DNA from: Jannaschia donghaensis
GTDB lineage: Bacteria > Pseudomonadota > Alphaproteobacteria > Rhodobacterales > Rhodobacteraceae
Direction of reading: 5' to 3'
Assembly: GCF_001403795.1 (NCBI RefSeq)
Contig: NZ_CXSU01000012.1
Span: 27,757 to 91,756 of the forward strand
Length of the DNA stretch: 64,000 nt
Below the pieces are notes generated by a model that made no database searches, had not been told where the DNA came from, and was given only the letters and a program-made list of their open reading frames with translations. The position numbers and the translations under genes are program-made. Positions 9,746 to 17,805 of the stretch are shown here, in pieces (position 1 is the first letter of the stretch; each line of letters begins with the position of its first letter).

Positions 9746-10284
9746 CCCGGCTGCGCCGCTGACGCCGCAGTTTGCGTCCCGGCGCCCTGGCGCATCTGGG
9801 CGAGCGGTCGCGGTGCAGATCGGCCCAGGGGGCCAACACGCCGATCCGATCGCACAACAGGATCGACCGCTCCAGCAGAAATGGCTGGTCCCTGATCGCG
9901 TCCCCGCCCGCCCCCACACGTTCCGCCGTGAAGACCTCGAAGCCGTGGGTCGCGAGGTCTGTCCGCAGCACCTCCCCCCAAATCAGACGCACACGTTTGG
10001 ATTTGCGCCCACCCAAAAGCGGCGGGGCAGATGCCTCCATTCTTGTCCCTCGATCAACCTCAGCGCCGTTTCCCGCAGGCGTAGCGGCATCGCGCGGGCG
10101 GAGTTCATGGCCAGAACCATCGGTCCGGTTTACCACCGCCCTGTGCAGTAATGGCTGTCGGTCGCGTCCTCGTCGATGCCGTCCATGACCGTTGGGCCTG
10201 TCCGGTACCACGGCTGCCGTGCGCTGAGGGCTGATAGGCCGCGTCGGCAGCTGTGGGTTCGGGAACGGAAGTGGCCCCGGTCTT
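9746..10284 (-). pseudogene. degenerate coding remnant, possibly glycosyltransferase family 61-like
   Basis: No intact gene fits here. On the minus strand, one frame over about 9780-10020 gives protein-like sequence (RLIWGEVLRTDLATHGFEVF, then QPFLLERSILLCDRIGVL) that loosely resembles the C-terminal part of GT61 glycosyltransferases. Another frame over about 10020-10110 gives AMPLRLRETALRLIEGQEWR, as though a frameshift separates them. An in-frame stop precedes that piece. A 200-codon frame does span 9705-10307, but its first half has the Arg/Pro-rich look of an out-of-frame translation. The GT61 link is weak; the call of decay is an inference. Confidence 0.3.
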
Positions 10285-10720
10285 TCAGACGTCGAAAAAA
10301 ATGTCATTTACCAATGCTTTGATAAGAGGTTTTACGTCGGCCCAGTCGCAATGCGTATGGACTTGGCCGGTGAAATCCTCGCGGTTGACAAGGCTCAGGT
10401 GGCCAGGCGTTTCCATGGCGGAATGGTAGGAGTTGAACCCGTTGCGCGCGTCGACGACGAAACCCAGATCCGATAGTTGTTCTTCTAGACGGGCACCACT
10501 GGATCGCGGGTATTTGCCATCGACCGCCGGACAATGCCTTACGATTCCAAGATCTTACAGGGCCAGGGGCACCGTTTCCAACACCAGCCCCGGTCGGAAT
10601 GATTGGCGACGAAAATGGGTGGCGACGTGGCTTTCGATCGCGTCCCGAAATCTGTCGAAGTCGCTGACCGATGCCCCTGCAATCCAGCCCTTGGCGGTGT
10701 TCTACAACATCTGACGCAAG
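10285..10720 (-). pseudogene. interrupted reading frame with two internal stops
   Basis: In one minus-strand frame the segments NTAKGWIAGASVSDFDRFRD and then, after an in-frame TAA at 10555-10557, DLGIVRHCPAVDGKYPRSSG and GFVVDARNGFNSYHSAMETP read like genuine protein down to a TGA at 10285-10287. A further in-frame TAG lies just upstream of the first segment. A shifted frame further upstream (to about 10800) gives SHIVPKWDQPPKDVFFAPDL. The composition is less GC-rich than the neighbouring genes. I do not recognise the family. Best read as a gene lost by stops and frameshifts; sequencing errors cannot be excluded. Confidence 0.35.
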
Positions 10721-10856
10721 GGGTCTGCTTGGACAGGTCGGGGGCGAAGAAGACGTCTTTGGGCGGTTGGTCCCACTTCGGGACGATATGCGATTTTCGG
10801 TTGGGCCTTGCAGGGGCCGTTTTCCGATCAGATGCGTGGCAAGCCGTTGCTCTGGT

Positions 10857-11480
10857 TCAGAATTCCACCCCGGCCTGCGCCTTAACGCCGGACCGGAAGG
10901 GATGCTTCAAAAGCTCCATCTCGGTGGCGAGGTCGGCAAGCTCCAGAAGCTCCTCCTTGGCGTTGCGACCTGTGCAGACGACATGGGTCATCGGCGGCTT
11001 CCGGTCGCGCAGAAAGGCCACCACCTCGGCCACGTCGACATAATCGTAGCGCAGCGCGATGTTGATTTCATCGAGCAATACCATGCGGTTGCGTGGATCC
11101 AGGATCAGCTCTTTGGCCTTGGCCCATGCGGCCTGCGCCATTTCAATGTCGCGCGATTTGTCCTGCGTTTCCCAGGTGAAGCCCTCGCCCATGGTGTGAA
11201 ATTCGCACAAATCACTGAAATTATTGACGATCAGATCGCGTTCGCCGGTGCCCATGCCGCCTTTGATGAACTGCACCACGGCGCAGGGCATGTCATGGGC
11301 GATGCAGCGGAAAATCATGCCGAAGGCACTGGAAGATTTACCTTTTCCCTTGCCGGTGTGGACGATCACGAGGCCCTTTTCTTCGGTCTTGGTGGCCATG
11401 ATCTTGTCGCGGGCGGCCTTTTTCTTGGCCATCTTGGAGTTGTGGCGGTCGGTGTCTGCGGGCGTGGCAGGATCGGTCAT
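10857..11480 (-). CDS. cobO: cob(I)yrinic acid a,c-diamide adenosyltransferase
   Basis: 207 aa. Transfers the adenosyl group of ATP to the cobalt of cob(I)yrinic acid a,c-diamide in the aerobic B12 pathway. The N-terminal tail is Lys-rich (MAKKKAARDKIMATK), followed by the CobO/BtuR P-loop HTGKGKGKSSSAFG near residue 42. Downstream come the family segments FIKGGMGTGE, LLDEINIAL and HVVCTGRNA. GGAGG lies about six bases ahead of the ATG. It stands apart from cobN, separated by four small unrelated genes on both strands. Confidence 0.97.
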   Translation of the reverse strand: MTDPATPADTDRHNSKMAKKKAARDKIMATKTEEKGLVIVHTGKGKGKSSSAFGMIFRCIAHDMPCAVVQFIKGGMGTGERDLIVNNFSDLCEFHTMGEGFTWETQDKSRDIEMAQAAWAKAKELILDPRNRMVLLDEINIALRYDYVDVAEVVAFLRDRKPPMTHVVCTGRNAKEELLELADLATEMELLKHPFRSGVKAQAGVEF

Positions 11481-11565
11481 CTGGGGCCTCCGGGGGCGGC
11501 ATTCCGGGGGACAATCCGGGACCGGGGCGGGCGCGTCAAGGCAGCAACACGGCAGCGGATTTTAG

Positions 11566-11607
11566 GGGTGATCCGCGGGTGATCTACGGGTGATCTGCGT
11601 CGGACGT
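11566..11607 (+). repeat. upstream element, copy 1: three tandem 11-bp repeats plus GTCGGACGT
   Basis: Three head-to-tail 11-mers: GGGTGATCCGC (11566-11576), GGGTGATCTAC (11577-11587), GGGTGATCTGC (11588-11598), directly followed by GTCGGACGT (11599-11607). It lies between cobO (minus) and a lipoprotein gene (plus) and points toward the lipoprotein. A matching element is at 61431-61472 before folD. Eleven bases is close to one helical turn, so the repeats would present the same face, as in operator arrays. Function unknown. Confidence 0.7.
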
Positions 11608-11614
11608 CGAAACC

Positions 11615-11630
11615 TTAAGCCTTCGTTAAC
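11615..11630 (+). promoter_or_regulatory. consensus CtrA binding site (TTAA-N7-TTAAC)
   Basis: TTAA at 11615-11618, seven bases, then TTAAC at 11626-11630: an exact match to the alphaproteobacterial CtrA recognition pattern. It lies 23 bases before the start codon of the lipoprotein gene and just after the 11-bp repeat element, so it could activate or repress that gene. The motif is short, so the support is the exact match plus position. Confidence 0.5.
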
Positions 11631-11652
11631 CGATCCGGGGCAGGGTCGGCGC

Positions 11653-11952
11653 ATGCTGCGATTTCTTCTACCGCTCCTCCTTCTCGTGTCGGCCTGCAAT
11701 TCGGCCCATCCCCTGGACGGGTTGAACCGGTCGGGCACCGCCAGCGCGGGGGGGCATGATTTCCGCGTGAACTGGAACCTGGAGACGGCGCAGGCCACGC
11801 GCACCAATCCGACCTGGCGGCCCGGTCTGGCGGAGGTCGTGCTGGCCGCGATCCAGGCCACCGAGACGGTGACGGGGTGCAAGGTCAAACCGGCGACGGC
11901 GGTGGGGGACATCGCGCTGATCAACATGTCGCTGGATTGCCGCGTGGAATGA
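11653..11952 (+). CDS. small lipoprotein of unknown function
   Basis: 99 aa beginning MLRFLLPLLLLVSACNS: a short lipoprotein signal with lipobox VSAC and the modified Cys near residue 15. The mature part is about 85 residues with one further Cys pair (VTGCKV and SLDCRVE near the end), plausibly a periplasmic disulfide. I do not recognise a family. The ATG at 11653 is chosen because it starts the signal peptide. Upstream lie a consensus CtrA site and the tandem 11-bp element, so it may be cell-cycle or stress regulated. Confidence 0.7.
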   Translation: MLRFLLPLLLLVSACNSAHPLDGLNRSGTASAGGHDFRVNWNLETAQATRTNPTWRPGLAEVVLAAIQATETVTGCKVKPATAVGDIALINMSLDCRVE

Positions 11953-12075
11953 CGCGGGCCAGACCGGCGCCATGCCAAACCGCAGCGCGAGCGTTGTCGA
12001 GGCGATGATTTCGCGGTAGGGGAGGCATGTCAGAACGCCGGGTTCACGGCGCTGGCATCCTGAAAGTTTCAACAG

Positions 12076-12324
12076 ATGAGTGTTTCGGTTCTTGCCGCCT
12101 GGGAACAGCGGCTGAAGTGGATTGCGTTCGCGCTGGGCATCGCGAGCACGATTTGCATCGTCCAGGGCTGGCATCTGGCGTCGATGGTGCTGGGCCTGCC
12201 ATTCTGCCTGATCTGGGTGGCCTGCGGCTGGCTGCGCACGGAGCCGCAGCTGAAATATGTGAACATCCTGTTCTCGGCGCTCTATGTTTACGGCATCGCC
12301 CGGTACATGGTCCAGCAGGGGTGA
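12076..12324 (+). CDS. small membrane protein of unknown function
   Basis: 82 aa with three hydrophobic segments (IAFALGIASTICIVQG, ASMVLGLPFCLIWVACG, VNILFSALYVYGIARYM) and few charges. No family recognised; size and layout suggest an inner-membrane protein. It runs in the same direction as the lipoprotein gene about 120 bases upstream and the small basic protein downstream. The ATG at 12076 follows CAACAG with no clear ribosome binding site. Confidence 0.6.
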   Translation: MSVSVLAAWEQRLKWIAFALGIASTICIVQGWHLASMVLGLPFCLIWVACGWLRTEPQLKYVNILFSALYVYGIARYMVQQG

Positions 12325-12387
12325 GCCCGCAGTTCGGTCGGGGAAGGCGCGTGACAAGGCGGGCTCGGTGCCTGTAGGTCTGGTGCC

Positions 12388-12567
12388 ATGAAACACGTAC
12401 CCAAGAAGACCACCGACGATGATCTGATCCAGGCGTTCCTGAAGAAGGGCGGCGAGGTGAAGAAAGGCAAGACGAAGCCGCCCAAGCCCGAGTTGGGGCT
12501 GAGCAACAACCAGTGGAACAATCCGCTGACCCGCGACGAGAAGGCGGCGCGCGACAAGAAGGACTAG
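12388..12567 (+). CDS. 59-aa lysine-rich protein of unknown function
   Basis: Reads MKHVPKKTTDDDLIQAFLKK, then a Lys/Pro-rich middle (KKGKTKPPKPE) and a polar tail NNQWNNPLTRDEKAARDKKD. Highly charged, no membrane segment, likely cytoplasmic and possibly nucleic-acid associated. I recall similar short proteins in related genomes but cannot name a family. It sits 63 bases after the small membrane protein and faces a minus-strand gene ending at 12604. Confidence 0.6.
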   Translation: MKHVPKKTTDDDLIQAFLKKGGEVKKGKTKPPKPELGLSNNQWNNPLTRDEKAARDKKD

Positions 12568-12603
12568 GTAGCGGTCCTGTCTCGCTTCGATACTGCTATG
12601 GGC

Positions 12604-13089
12604 CTAAGCCGCTTCGATGGATTGGAAATCGTTCCAATCGCCTTTGGAAAGCCAGTCGGCAATCACAGATTTGGACGTCTCGGCATCGGCAGACATGAAG
12701 GCGACTTCCATCGTTCCCATGCCGGAACTCGCTCCATCAACGAAGCCTTGACCCGTCAGTGCAAGAAACTCATCGAGACTGTCTACCAGTTCGTTTCGCT
12801 TCTGAAATTCCGCATCGTCGGCAAAGTCTCCGGCGACCGGGAAAACGATCTCCATGAAAGTCATACCTTCTTCGTCCACCTCGGAAAAACCGTCACCCGT
12901 CATCGCCTGAACGAATAGTGCGATCTTCTCACGCTCGGTGGCCGGCACTTGCTTGCGGTCAGCCATCTTTCCGCACAGGCCGGAGTCGATGTGGATGTTT
13001 CCATTCTCGAAGCCGTAGACCCAGATGAATTGAAGGCCCTCAGGCGAACGGCGGTAAAGACGAAGCGTCCGGTCCATGAAATTCGTCAT
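12604..13089 (-). CDS. hypothetical soluble protein, 161 aa
   Basis: Start chosen at ATG 13089, where AAGGAGCTCGAG precedes it; the frame is open to 13179 but the extension has no binding site. The protein (MTNFMDRTLRLYRRSPEGLQ at its start) is acidic, without signal or membrane segments. It seems built of two similar halves, each with an acidic helix and a FMEIVF/TMEVAF strand. Its base composition looks lower in GC than the flanking cob genes, which hints at acquisition. Function unknown. Confidence 0.65.
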   Translation of the reverse strand: MTNFMDRTLRLYRRSPEGLQFIWVYGFENGNIHIDSGLCGKMADRKQVPATEREKIALFVQAMTGDGFSEVDEEGMTFMEIVFPVAGDFADDAEFQKRNELVDSLDEFLALTGQGFVDGASSGMGTMEVAFMSADAETSKSVIADWLSKGDWNDFQSIEAA

Positions 13090-13189
13090 CTCGAGCTCCT
13101 TCGTTTGTTTGATCCGATGTGGTTCGTCTAACGGCGGATATTGACCCCAATATGGTAGGGGGGGGTGGAGTAGCGTCATTTGAATGGCA

Positions 13190-16100
13190 TCAGGTCCGCC
13201 CGAACCGCTCCACCAACCCGCGGATCGAGTTGGAACGCGGCGTCCAGAGGCCCCGGTCGATGGCTTCCTGCAACCGGTCGGCGATGTCGGCCAGCGCGGG
13301 GGCGTTGGCGTTTTCGATGAAGTCGCGGGTGTCGTCGTCCTCCAGCACGGCCTGCGCCACGAGGTCGAAGTGGTGGTCGCGCACGGCCCCGGTCGTGGCG
13401 GCGAAGGCGAAGAGGTAGTCGACCGTCGCCGCGATCTCGAACGCGCCCTTGTAGCCGTGGCGTTTGACGCCCGCGATCCATTTTGGGTTCACCACGCGGG
13501 AGCGGACAACGCGGCCGATTTCGTCCTCCAGGGTGCGGATGACGGGGCGTTCGGGGCGCGAATGGTCGTTGTGGTAAACGGGGCGTTTCTTGTCCTGGAG
13601 CATTTCGACGGCGGCGGCGGCCCCGCCTTCGAATTGGTAATAGTCGTCGGAATCGAGGATGTCGTGTTCGCGGTTGTCCTGGTTCTGGACGATGGCCTCG
13701 ACCTGAGTGAGGCGCTGGCGCAGGCCGTCGTGGTCGGCGGTTCCTTCGCCCGAACCGTAGGCGTAGCCGCCCCATTCGACGTAAGCCTTGCCCAGATCGG
13801 CGGTGTCGGCCCAGAGTTTCTCGTCGATCATGGCTTGCAGGCCGGCACCGTAGGCCCCGGGTTTGGAGCCATAGACGCGGGAGGGCGATTGTCCGGCGCG
13901 GAACCTTGCAGCGGCCGGATTGTCCGCTTCGGGTTCATCAAGCTTTTGAACGGCGCGGGCGGCGGCGTCGACCAATGCCATCTGCTGCGGGAAGGCGTCG
14001 CGGAAGAAGCCCGACACACGCAGGGTGATGTCGACGCGGGGGCGGCCTAGGGCGGTCGCGGGGATGATCTCGAACCCGACGACGCGGCGGTTGGCGGCGT
14101 CCCACCGGGGTTTGACGCCCATGAGCGCCAGCGCCTGCGCGATGTCGTCGCCGCCGGTGCGCATGTTGGCCGTGCCCCACGCGGTGACCAGCATGGCGCG
14201 CGGCCAGTCGCCGTGGTCCTGCAGGTGGCGGTCGAGCAGGAGGGAGGCGGATTTCCAGCCGAGTTTCCACGCGGTCGGTGTCGGCACCGCGCGGCTGTCG
14301 ACGGAGTAGAAATTGCGGCCCGTGGGCAGGACGTCGGGCCGCCCGCGGGTCGGCGCGCCGGAGGGGGCGGGGGGCACGAACCGACCGGCGAGGCCCGTGA
14401 GAAGGCCGTCGATTTCGGCGGGACCACAGGCGCGGAGGGTCGCGCGGAGGGTGCGCGCCTCGGCCAGGACGGCGGTTGTGGCGGGGCCGGGGGAGGGGGT
14501 GTCGGCGCGCAGAAGGCGGGCCGAGTAGTCTTCGATGCGCTCGACAGTGTCGCCCATCGTGCGCCAAGGGTCATCGCCGGTCAGGACGTCGGGGCGCGGG
14601 CCTTGCCACGCTTCGGCCATGTCGCAGTCGAGCGGGTCGAAGGGCAGGGCAAGGTCGGCGGCGATGGCGCGGGGCAGGGAAGCATCGTCGCCGCGCGGGA
14701 GACGCAGGAGGGCTTGGAGCAGATCGTCCTGAAGGCGGCCCTCGGGGGATTGGCCGAAGATGTGCAGACCGTCGCGGATCTGCGCCTCCTTGAGGTCGCA
14801 GAGGTAGGCGTCGAGCTTGGCCAGGTCGCCCTCGTCGCCCGCGAATCCTGCGTCGATATCGAGGCCCGTGACGGCGGCCAGCGAGAGGATTTCGGTGCGC
14901 AGCAGGTCGATGCGGCGGGGATCGACGCCGGCGGCTTCGTAGTATTCGTCGACCAGCGCCTCCAGGTCGCGCATCGGGCCGTAGGATTCCGCGCGGGTCA
15001 GCGGCGGGGTCAGGTGATCGACGATGACGGCCTGCGCCCGGCGCTTGGCCTGCGTGCCCTCGCCGGGGTCGTTGACGATGAACGGGTAGAGGTGAGGCAG
15101 GGGGCCGAGCGCGATTTCAGGCCAGTCGGTGTCGCCCAAGGCGACGGCGCGCCCCGGCAGCCATTCGAGATTGCCGTGTTTGCCCATGTGGACGATGGCG
15201 TCCGATTGCGCGCGCAGCCAGGCGTAGAACGCGAGGTAGTTGTGAGGCGGAACCAGGTCGGGGGAATGGTAGCTGTCGGTGGGATCGACGTTATAGCCGC
15301 GTGCCGGTTGGAGCGCGATGTGGACGTTGCCGAAGCGGTGGATCGACAGGGCGAAGTGATCGTCGGCGAGGAAGGGATCGGCGTCGGGCAGACCCCAGCG
15401 GTCTTCGATCTGTTGGCGGGCGGCCAGGGGGAGGGTGGCATAGAAATCGCGGTAGTCGGCCAGGGAAAGGCGTTCGCCGCCTTGGCGGTCGGCGCGATCG
15501 GTCAGCCAATTGGTCGGGCCGGCCATGATCTGCGCCATGAGGGCCGCGCTGTCGGGCGGGGGGGCCGTGTCGTAGCCTTCGCGGGCCAGTTCGCGCATGA
15601 CGTGAAGGGTCGCGGCGGGCGTGTCGAGGCCGACGCCGTTGGCCAATCGCCCGTCGCGGTTGGGGTAGTTGGCGAGGACGAGCGCGACGCGGCGGTCGGC
15701 GGGCGCGGTGCGGCGCAGGGCGCACCAATTGGCCATCAGGTCGGCGACGAAGGCGATGCGGTCGCCGGCGGCCTTCCACGTCGCGATCGGGCATTCGGTG
15801 GCGTCGTCGAAGAAGGCTTCGCCCTTGAAGCCGATGGCGCGGGTCAGGACGCGACCGTCGAGTTCGGGCAGGCTGACGTTCATGGCGATGTCGCGCGCCG
15901 ACAGGCCGGTCAGGCCATCTTCCCAAGCCGTCTCCGTCCCGCCCGACAGGACGGCCTGGAAGACGGGGGCGGCGTTGGCGAAGGTCGCGGAAAGGGGGTT
16001 CTGCGCCGGGTCGCCGACGGCGAAGGACGTCAGATTGACGATTGCGTCGGGCGGCGTGTCGGTGAACAGCGATTGCAGGGTCGCCTGGCTGACCGGATCC

Positions 16101-16819
16101 TTGAGCGAGGCGACGAAGACCGGCAGCGGGTTCAGCCCCTTGCGCACAAGCGCCTTCACCAGCCGGTTGACCGGGTTGAGACCCGCGCCCTGCAACAGCG
16201 CGCGGTAGAACACGACCGGGACGGTGGGGGCCCCGTCGGTCCAGCCCGCGCGCAGGTCGGTCATCGACGTGTCGGATTGACCGGGCCAGTAGAGGCCCGC
16301 GCGCAGCAGGGGACGGGCTGGGGCGGGGCGGTCGGTGCCGTCGATCATCGCGCGGGCATGGGCCAGGAAGGTCGTGGCGTTTTGCGGCCCGCCTTCGACC
16401 AGACAGGACCACAGCGCGTCGTAATCCGTGTCCGAGACGGTCGACAGGTCGCGCAATTCGGCGTCGGGTTTGTCGTCACCGGGGAGGGCGGCGAAGGGCA
16501 CGCCGGATTCAAACAGGCGGGCGGCATATTGCTCCAACCCGTAGGTCCAGTAACCGCGCCCGCCAAGGATGCGGGCGACGACGAGTTTGGATTTCGTCGC
16601 GCAGGCGTCGAGGTGCAGATCGACGGACATCGGGTGGCGCAGATGCATCAGCGAGGCAAGGCGCAAGGACGGGGCCGCGTCCATCGCGGCGCGGGCCTGC
16701 GACAGGGCGGCGAGTTCGGTATCGGCGGCGGTGATGACCACCAGATCGGCGGGCGTCTGACCCAGGTCGACGGGTTCGCCATCGTCGATGGCGCCGGGCT
16801 GTGCGGCAAGCAGATGCAT
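13190..16819 (-). CDS. cobN: aerobic cobaltochelatase subunit CobN
   Basis: 1209 aa, within the usual range for CobN. It is the large, substrate-binding subunit of the ATP-dependent enzyme that inserts Co2+ into hydrogenobyrinic acid a,c-diamide, working with the CobS/CobT-type AAA+ chelatase subunits, which are not in this window. Family stretches include HMGKHGNLEWLPGR near the middle, YHSPDLVPPHNYLAF before it, and GKAYVEWGGYAYG towards the C terminus. The ATG at 16819 follows GGAGACCGCC; the frame extends upstream to a TTG without support. Only 77 bases separate it from the divergent psuG, so its promoter is squeezed there unless transcription comes from cobW through antisense psuG. Confidence 0.97.
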   Translation of the reverse strand: MHLLAAQPGAIDDGEPVDLGQTPADLVVITAADTELAALSQARAAMDAAPSLRLASLMHLRHPMSVDLHLDACATKSKLVVARILGGRGYWTYGLEQYAARLFESGVPFAALPGDDKPDAELRDLSTVSDTDYDALWSCLVEGGPQNATTFLAHARAMIDGTDRPAPARPLLRAGLYWPGQSDTSMTDLRAGWTDGAPTVPVVFYRALLQGAGLNPVNRLVKALVRKGLNPLPVFVASLKDPVSQATLQSLFTDTPPDAIVNLTSFAVGDPAQNPLSATFANAAPVFQAVLSGGTETAWEDGLTGLSARDIAMNVSLPELDGRVLTRAIGFKGEAFFDDATECPIATWKAAGDRIAFVADLMANWCALRRTAPADRRVALVLANYPNRDGRLANGVGLDTPAATLHVMRELAREGYDTAPPPDSAALMAQIMAGPTNWLTDRADRQGGERLSLADYRDFYATLPLAARQQIEDRWGLPDADPFLADDHFALSIHRFGNVHIALQPARGYNVDPTDSYHSPDLVPPHNYLAFYAWLRAQSDAIVHMGKHGNLEWLPGRAVALGDTDWPEIALGPLPHLYPFIVNDPGEGTQAKRRAQAVIVDHLTPPLTRAESYGPMRDLEALVDEYYEAAGVDPRRIDLLRTEILSLAAVTGLDIDAGFAGDEGDLAKLDAYLCDLKEAQIRDGLHIFGQSPEGRLQDDLLQALLRLPRGDDASLPRAIAADLALPFDPLDCDMAEAWQGPRPDVLTGDDPWRTMGDTVERIEDYSARLLRADTPSPGPATTAVLAEARTLRATLRACGPAEIDGLLTGLAGRFVPPAPSGAPTRGRPDVLPTGRNFYSVDSRAVPTPTAWKLGWKSASLLLDRHLQDHGDWPRAMLVTAWGTANMRTGGDDIAQALALMGVKPRWDAANRRVVGFEIIPATALGRPRVDITLRVSGFFRDAFPQQMALVDAAARAVQKLDEPEADNPAAARFRAGQSPSRVYGSKPGAYGAGLQAMIDEKLWADTADLGKAYVEWGGYAYGSGEGTADHDGLRQRLTQVEAIVQNQDNREHDILDSDDYYQFEGGAAAAVEMLQDKKRPVYHNDHSRPERPVIRTLEDEIGRVVRSRVVNPKWIAGVKRHGYKGAFEIAATVDYLFAFAATTGAVRDHHFDLVAQAVLEDDDTRDFIENANAPALADIADRLQEAIDRGLWTPRSNSIRGLVERFGRT

Positions 16820-16896
16820 GGGCGGTCTCCTGTCGCGTCGGGGTTTGCGGGACCGGGGCTTTGGGTGCAAGAGGGGGCAAATTCAGGAGCGATGCC

Positions 16897-17805
16897 GTGA
16901 CCCAGATGACCGATGTTTCGATGAGCGATGAAGTGGCGACGGCCCTGGCGCAGGGGCGCGCCGTGGTCGCGCTGGAATCGACGATCATCAGCCATGGAAT
17001 GCCCTGGCCGCGCAACGCCGACGTCGCGATGCAGGTCGAACAGGCGGTGCGCGACCAGGGTGCCGTGCCCGCGACGATCGCGGTGATCGAAGGGCAGCTG
17101 TGCGCCGGTCTGACCCCCGATCAGGTGGAGCGGCTGGCCAAGGATACTGGCGTGGTGAAGGCCGCGTCGCGCGATCTGGGGGCCTGCATCGTCAAGGGGC
17201 TGACGGCCGGGACGACGGTATCGGCCACGATGCGGATCGCCGCATTGGCCGGGATCGGGGTGTTCGCGACGGGCGGCATCGGCGGGGTGCACCGGGGCGA
17301 CGGGATGGATGTGTCGGCGGATCTGACGGAGCTGGCCTGCACGGATGTTCTGGTGGTCTGCGCTGGGGTGAAGTCGATCCTGGACATTCCGCGCACCATC
17401 GAGGCGTTGGAGACGTTGCGGGTGCCCGTCGCCGTGTACGGCGCGGATGAATTCCCCGCGTTCTATACCGCCCAGTCCGGCGTGACAGCCGGGGAGCGGT
17501 TCGACGACGCGCGCGACATCGCCGCCGTCTGGGCGGCGAACCGGGCGGTGGGACTGGGCACGGGGATGCTGGTCGCCAACCCGATTCCGGCGGAGCACGC
17601 GCTGGATGCGCGCGAAATCGGCGCGACGATCGACGCGGCGCTGGCGGCGGCGGACGCGCAGGGCGTGTCGGGCAAGGATGTCACGCCGTTCCTGCTGGGC
17701 CGGTTGAACGCGGTCACAGAGGGCAAGGCGCTGGGGGCGAATATCGAGCTGGTGCTGAACAACGCGCGTCTTGCGGGGCGGATCGCTGTGGCGGCGGTGG
17801 GCTAG
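16897..17805 (+). CDS. psuG: pseudouridine-5'-phosphate glycosidase
   Basis: 302 aa from GTG 16897, with AGGAG seven bases upstream (ATG 16906 is the alternative). Cleaves pseudouridine 5'-phosphate to ribose 5-phosphate and uracil in nucleoside catabolism. Family signatures: VALESTIISHGMPWP near the start, ATIAVIEGQLCAGL, FATGGIGGVHRG and VYGADEFPAFYT. The usual PfkB-type pseudouridine kinase partner is not adjacent. It lies on the opposite strand between cobN and the cobW unit, breaking an otherwise same-strand B12 cluster; its stop overlaps the tail of the convergent acetyltransferase gene by four bases. Confidence 0.95.
   Translation: MTQMTDVSMSDEVATALAQGRAVVALESTIISHGMPWPRNADVAMQVEQAVRDQGAVPATIAVIEGQLCAGLTPDQVERLAKDTGVVKAASRDLGACIVKGLTAGTTVSATMRIAALAGIGVFATGGIGGVHRGDGMDVSADLTELACTDVLVVCAGVKSILDIPRTIEALETLRVPVAVYGADEFPAFYTAQSGVTAGERFDDARDIAAVWAANRAVGLGTGMLVANPIPAEHALDAREIGATIDAALAAADAQGVSGKDVTPFLLGRLNAVTEGKALGANIELVLNNARLAGRIAVAAVG

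Noticed and set aside
9705..10307. 200-codon minus-strand frame as an intact gene
   Set aside because: First half has an out-of-frame Arg/Pro-rich look, and protein-like pieces switch frame near 10020; kept only as a remnant.
11566..11598. CRISPR-like tandem repeats
   Set aside because: Units are 11 bp with no spacers; direct tandem repeats, not a CRISPR array.
14213..16900. 895-codon open frame antisense to cobN
   Set aside because: Gly/Arg/Val-rich translation without motifs, opposite a clear CobN; a by-product of high-GC third positions.
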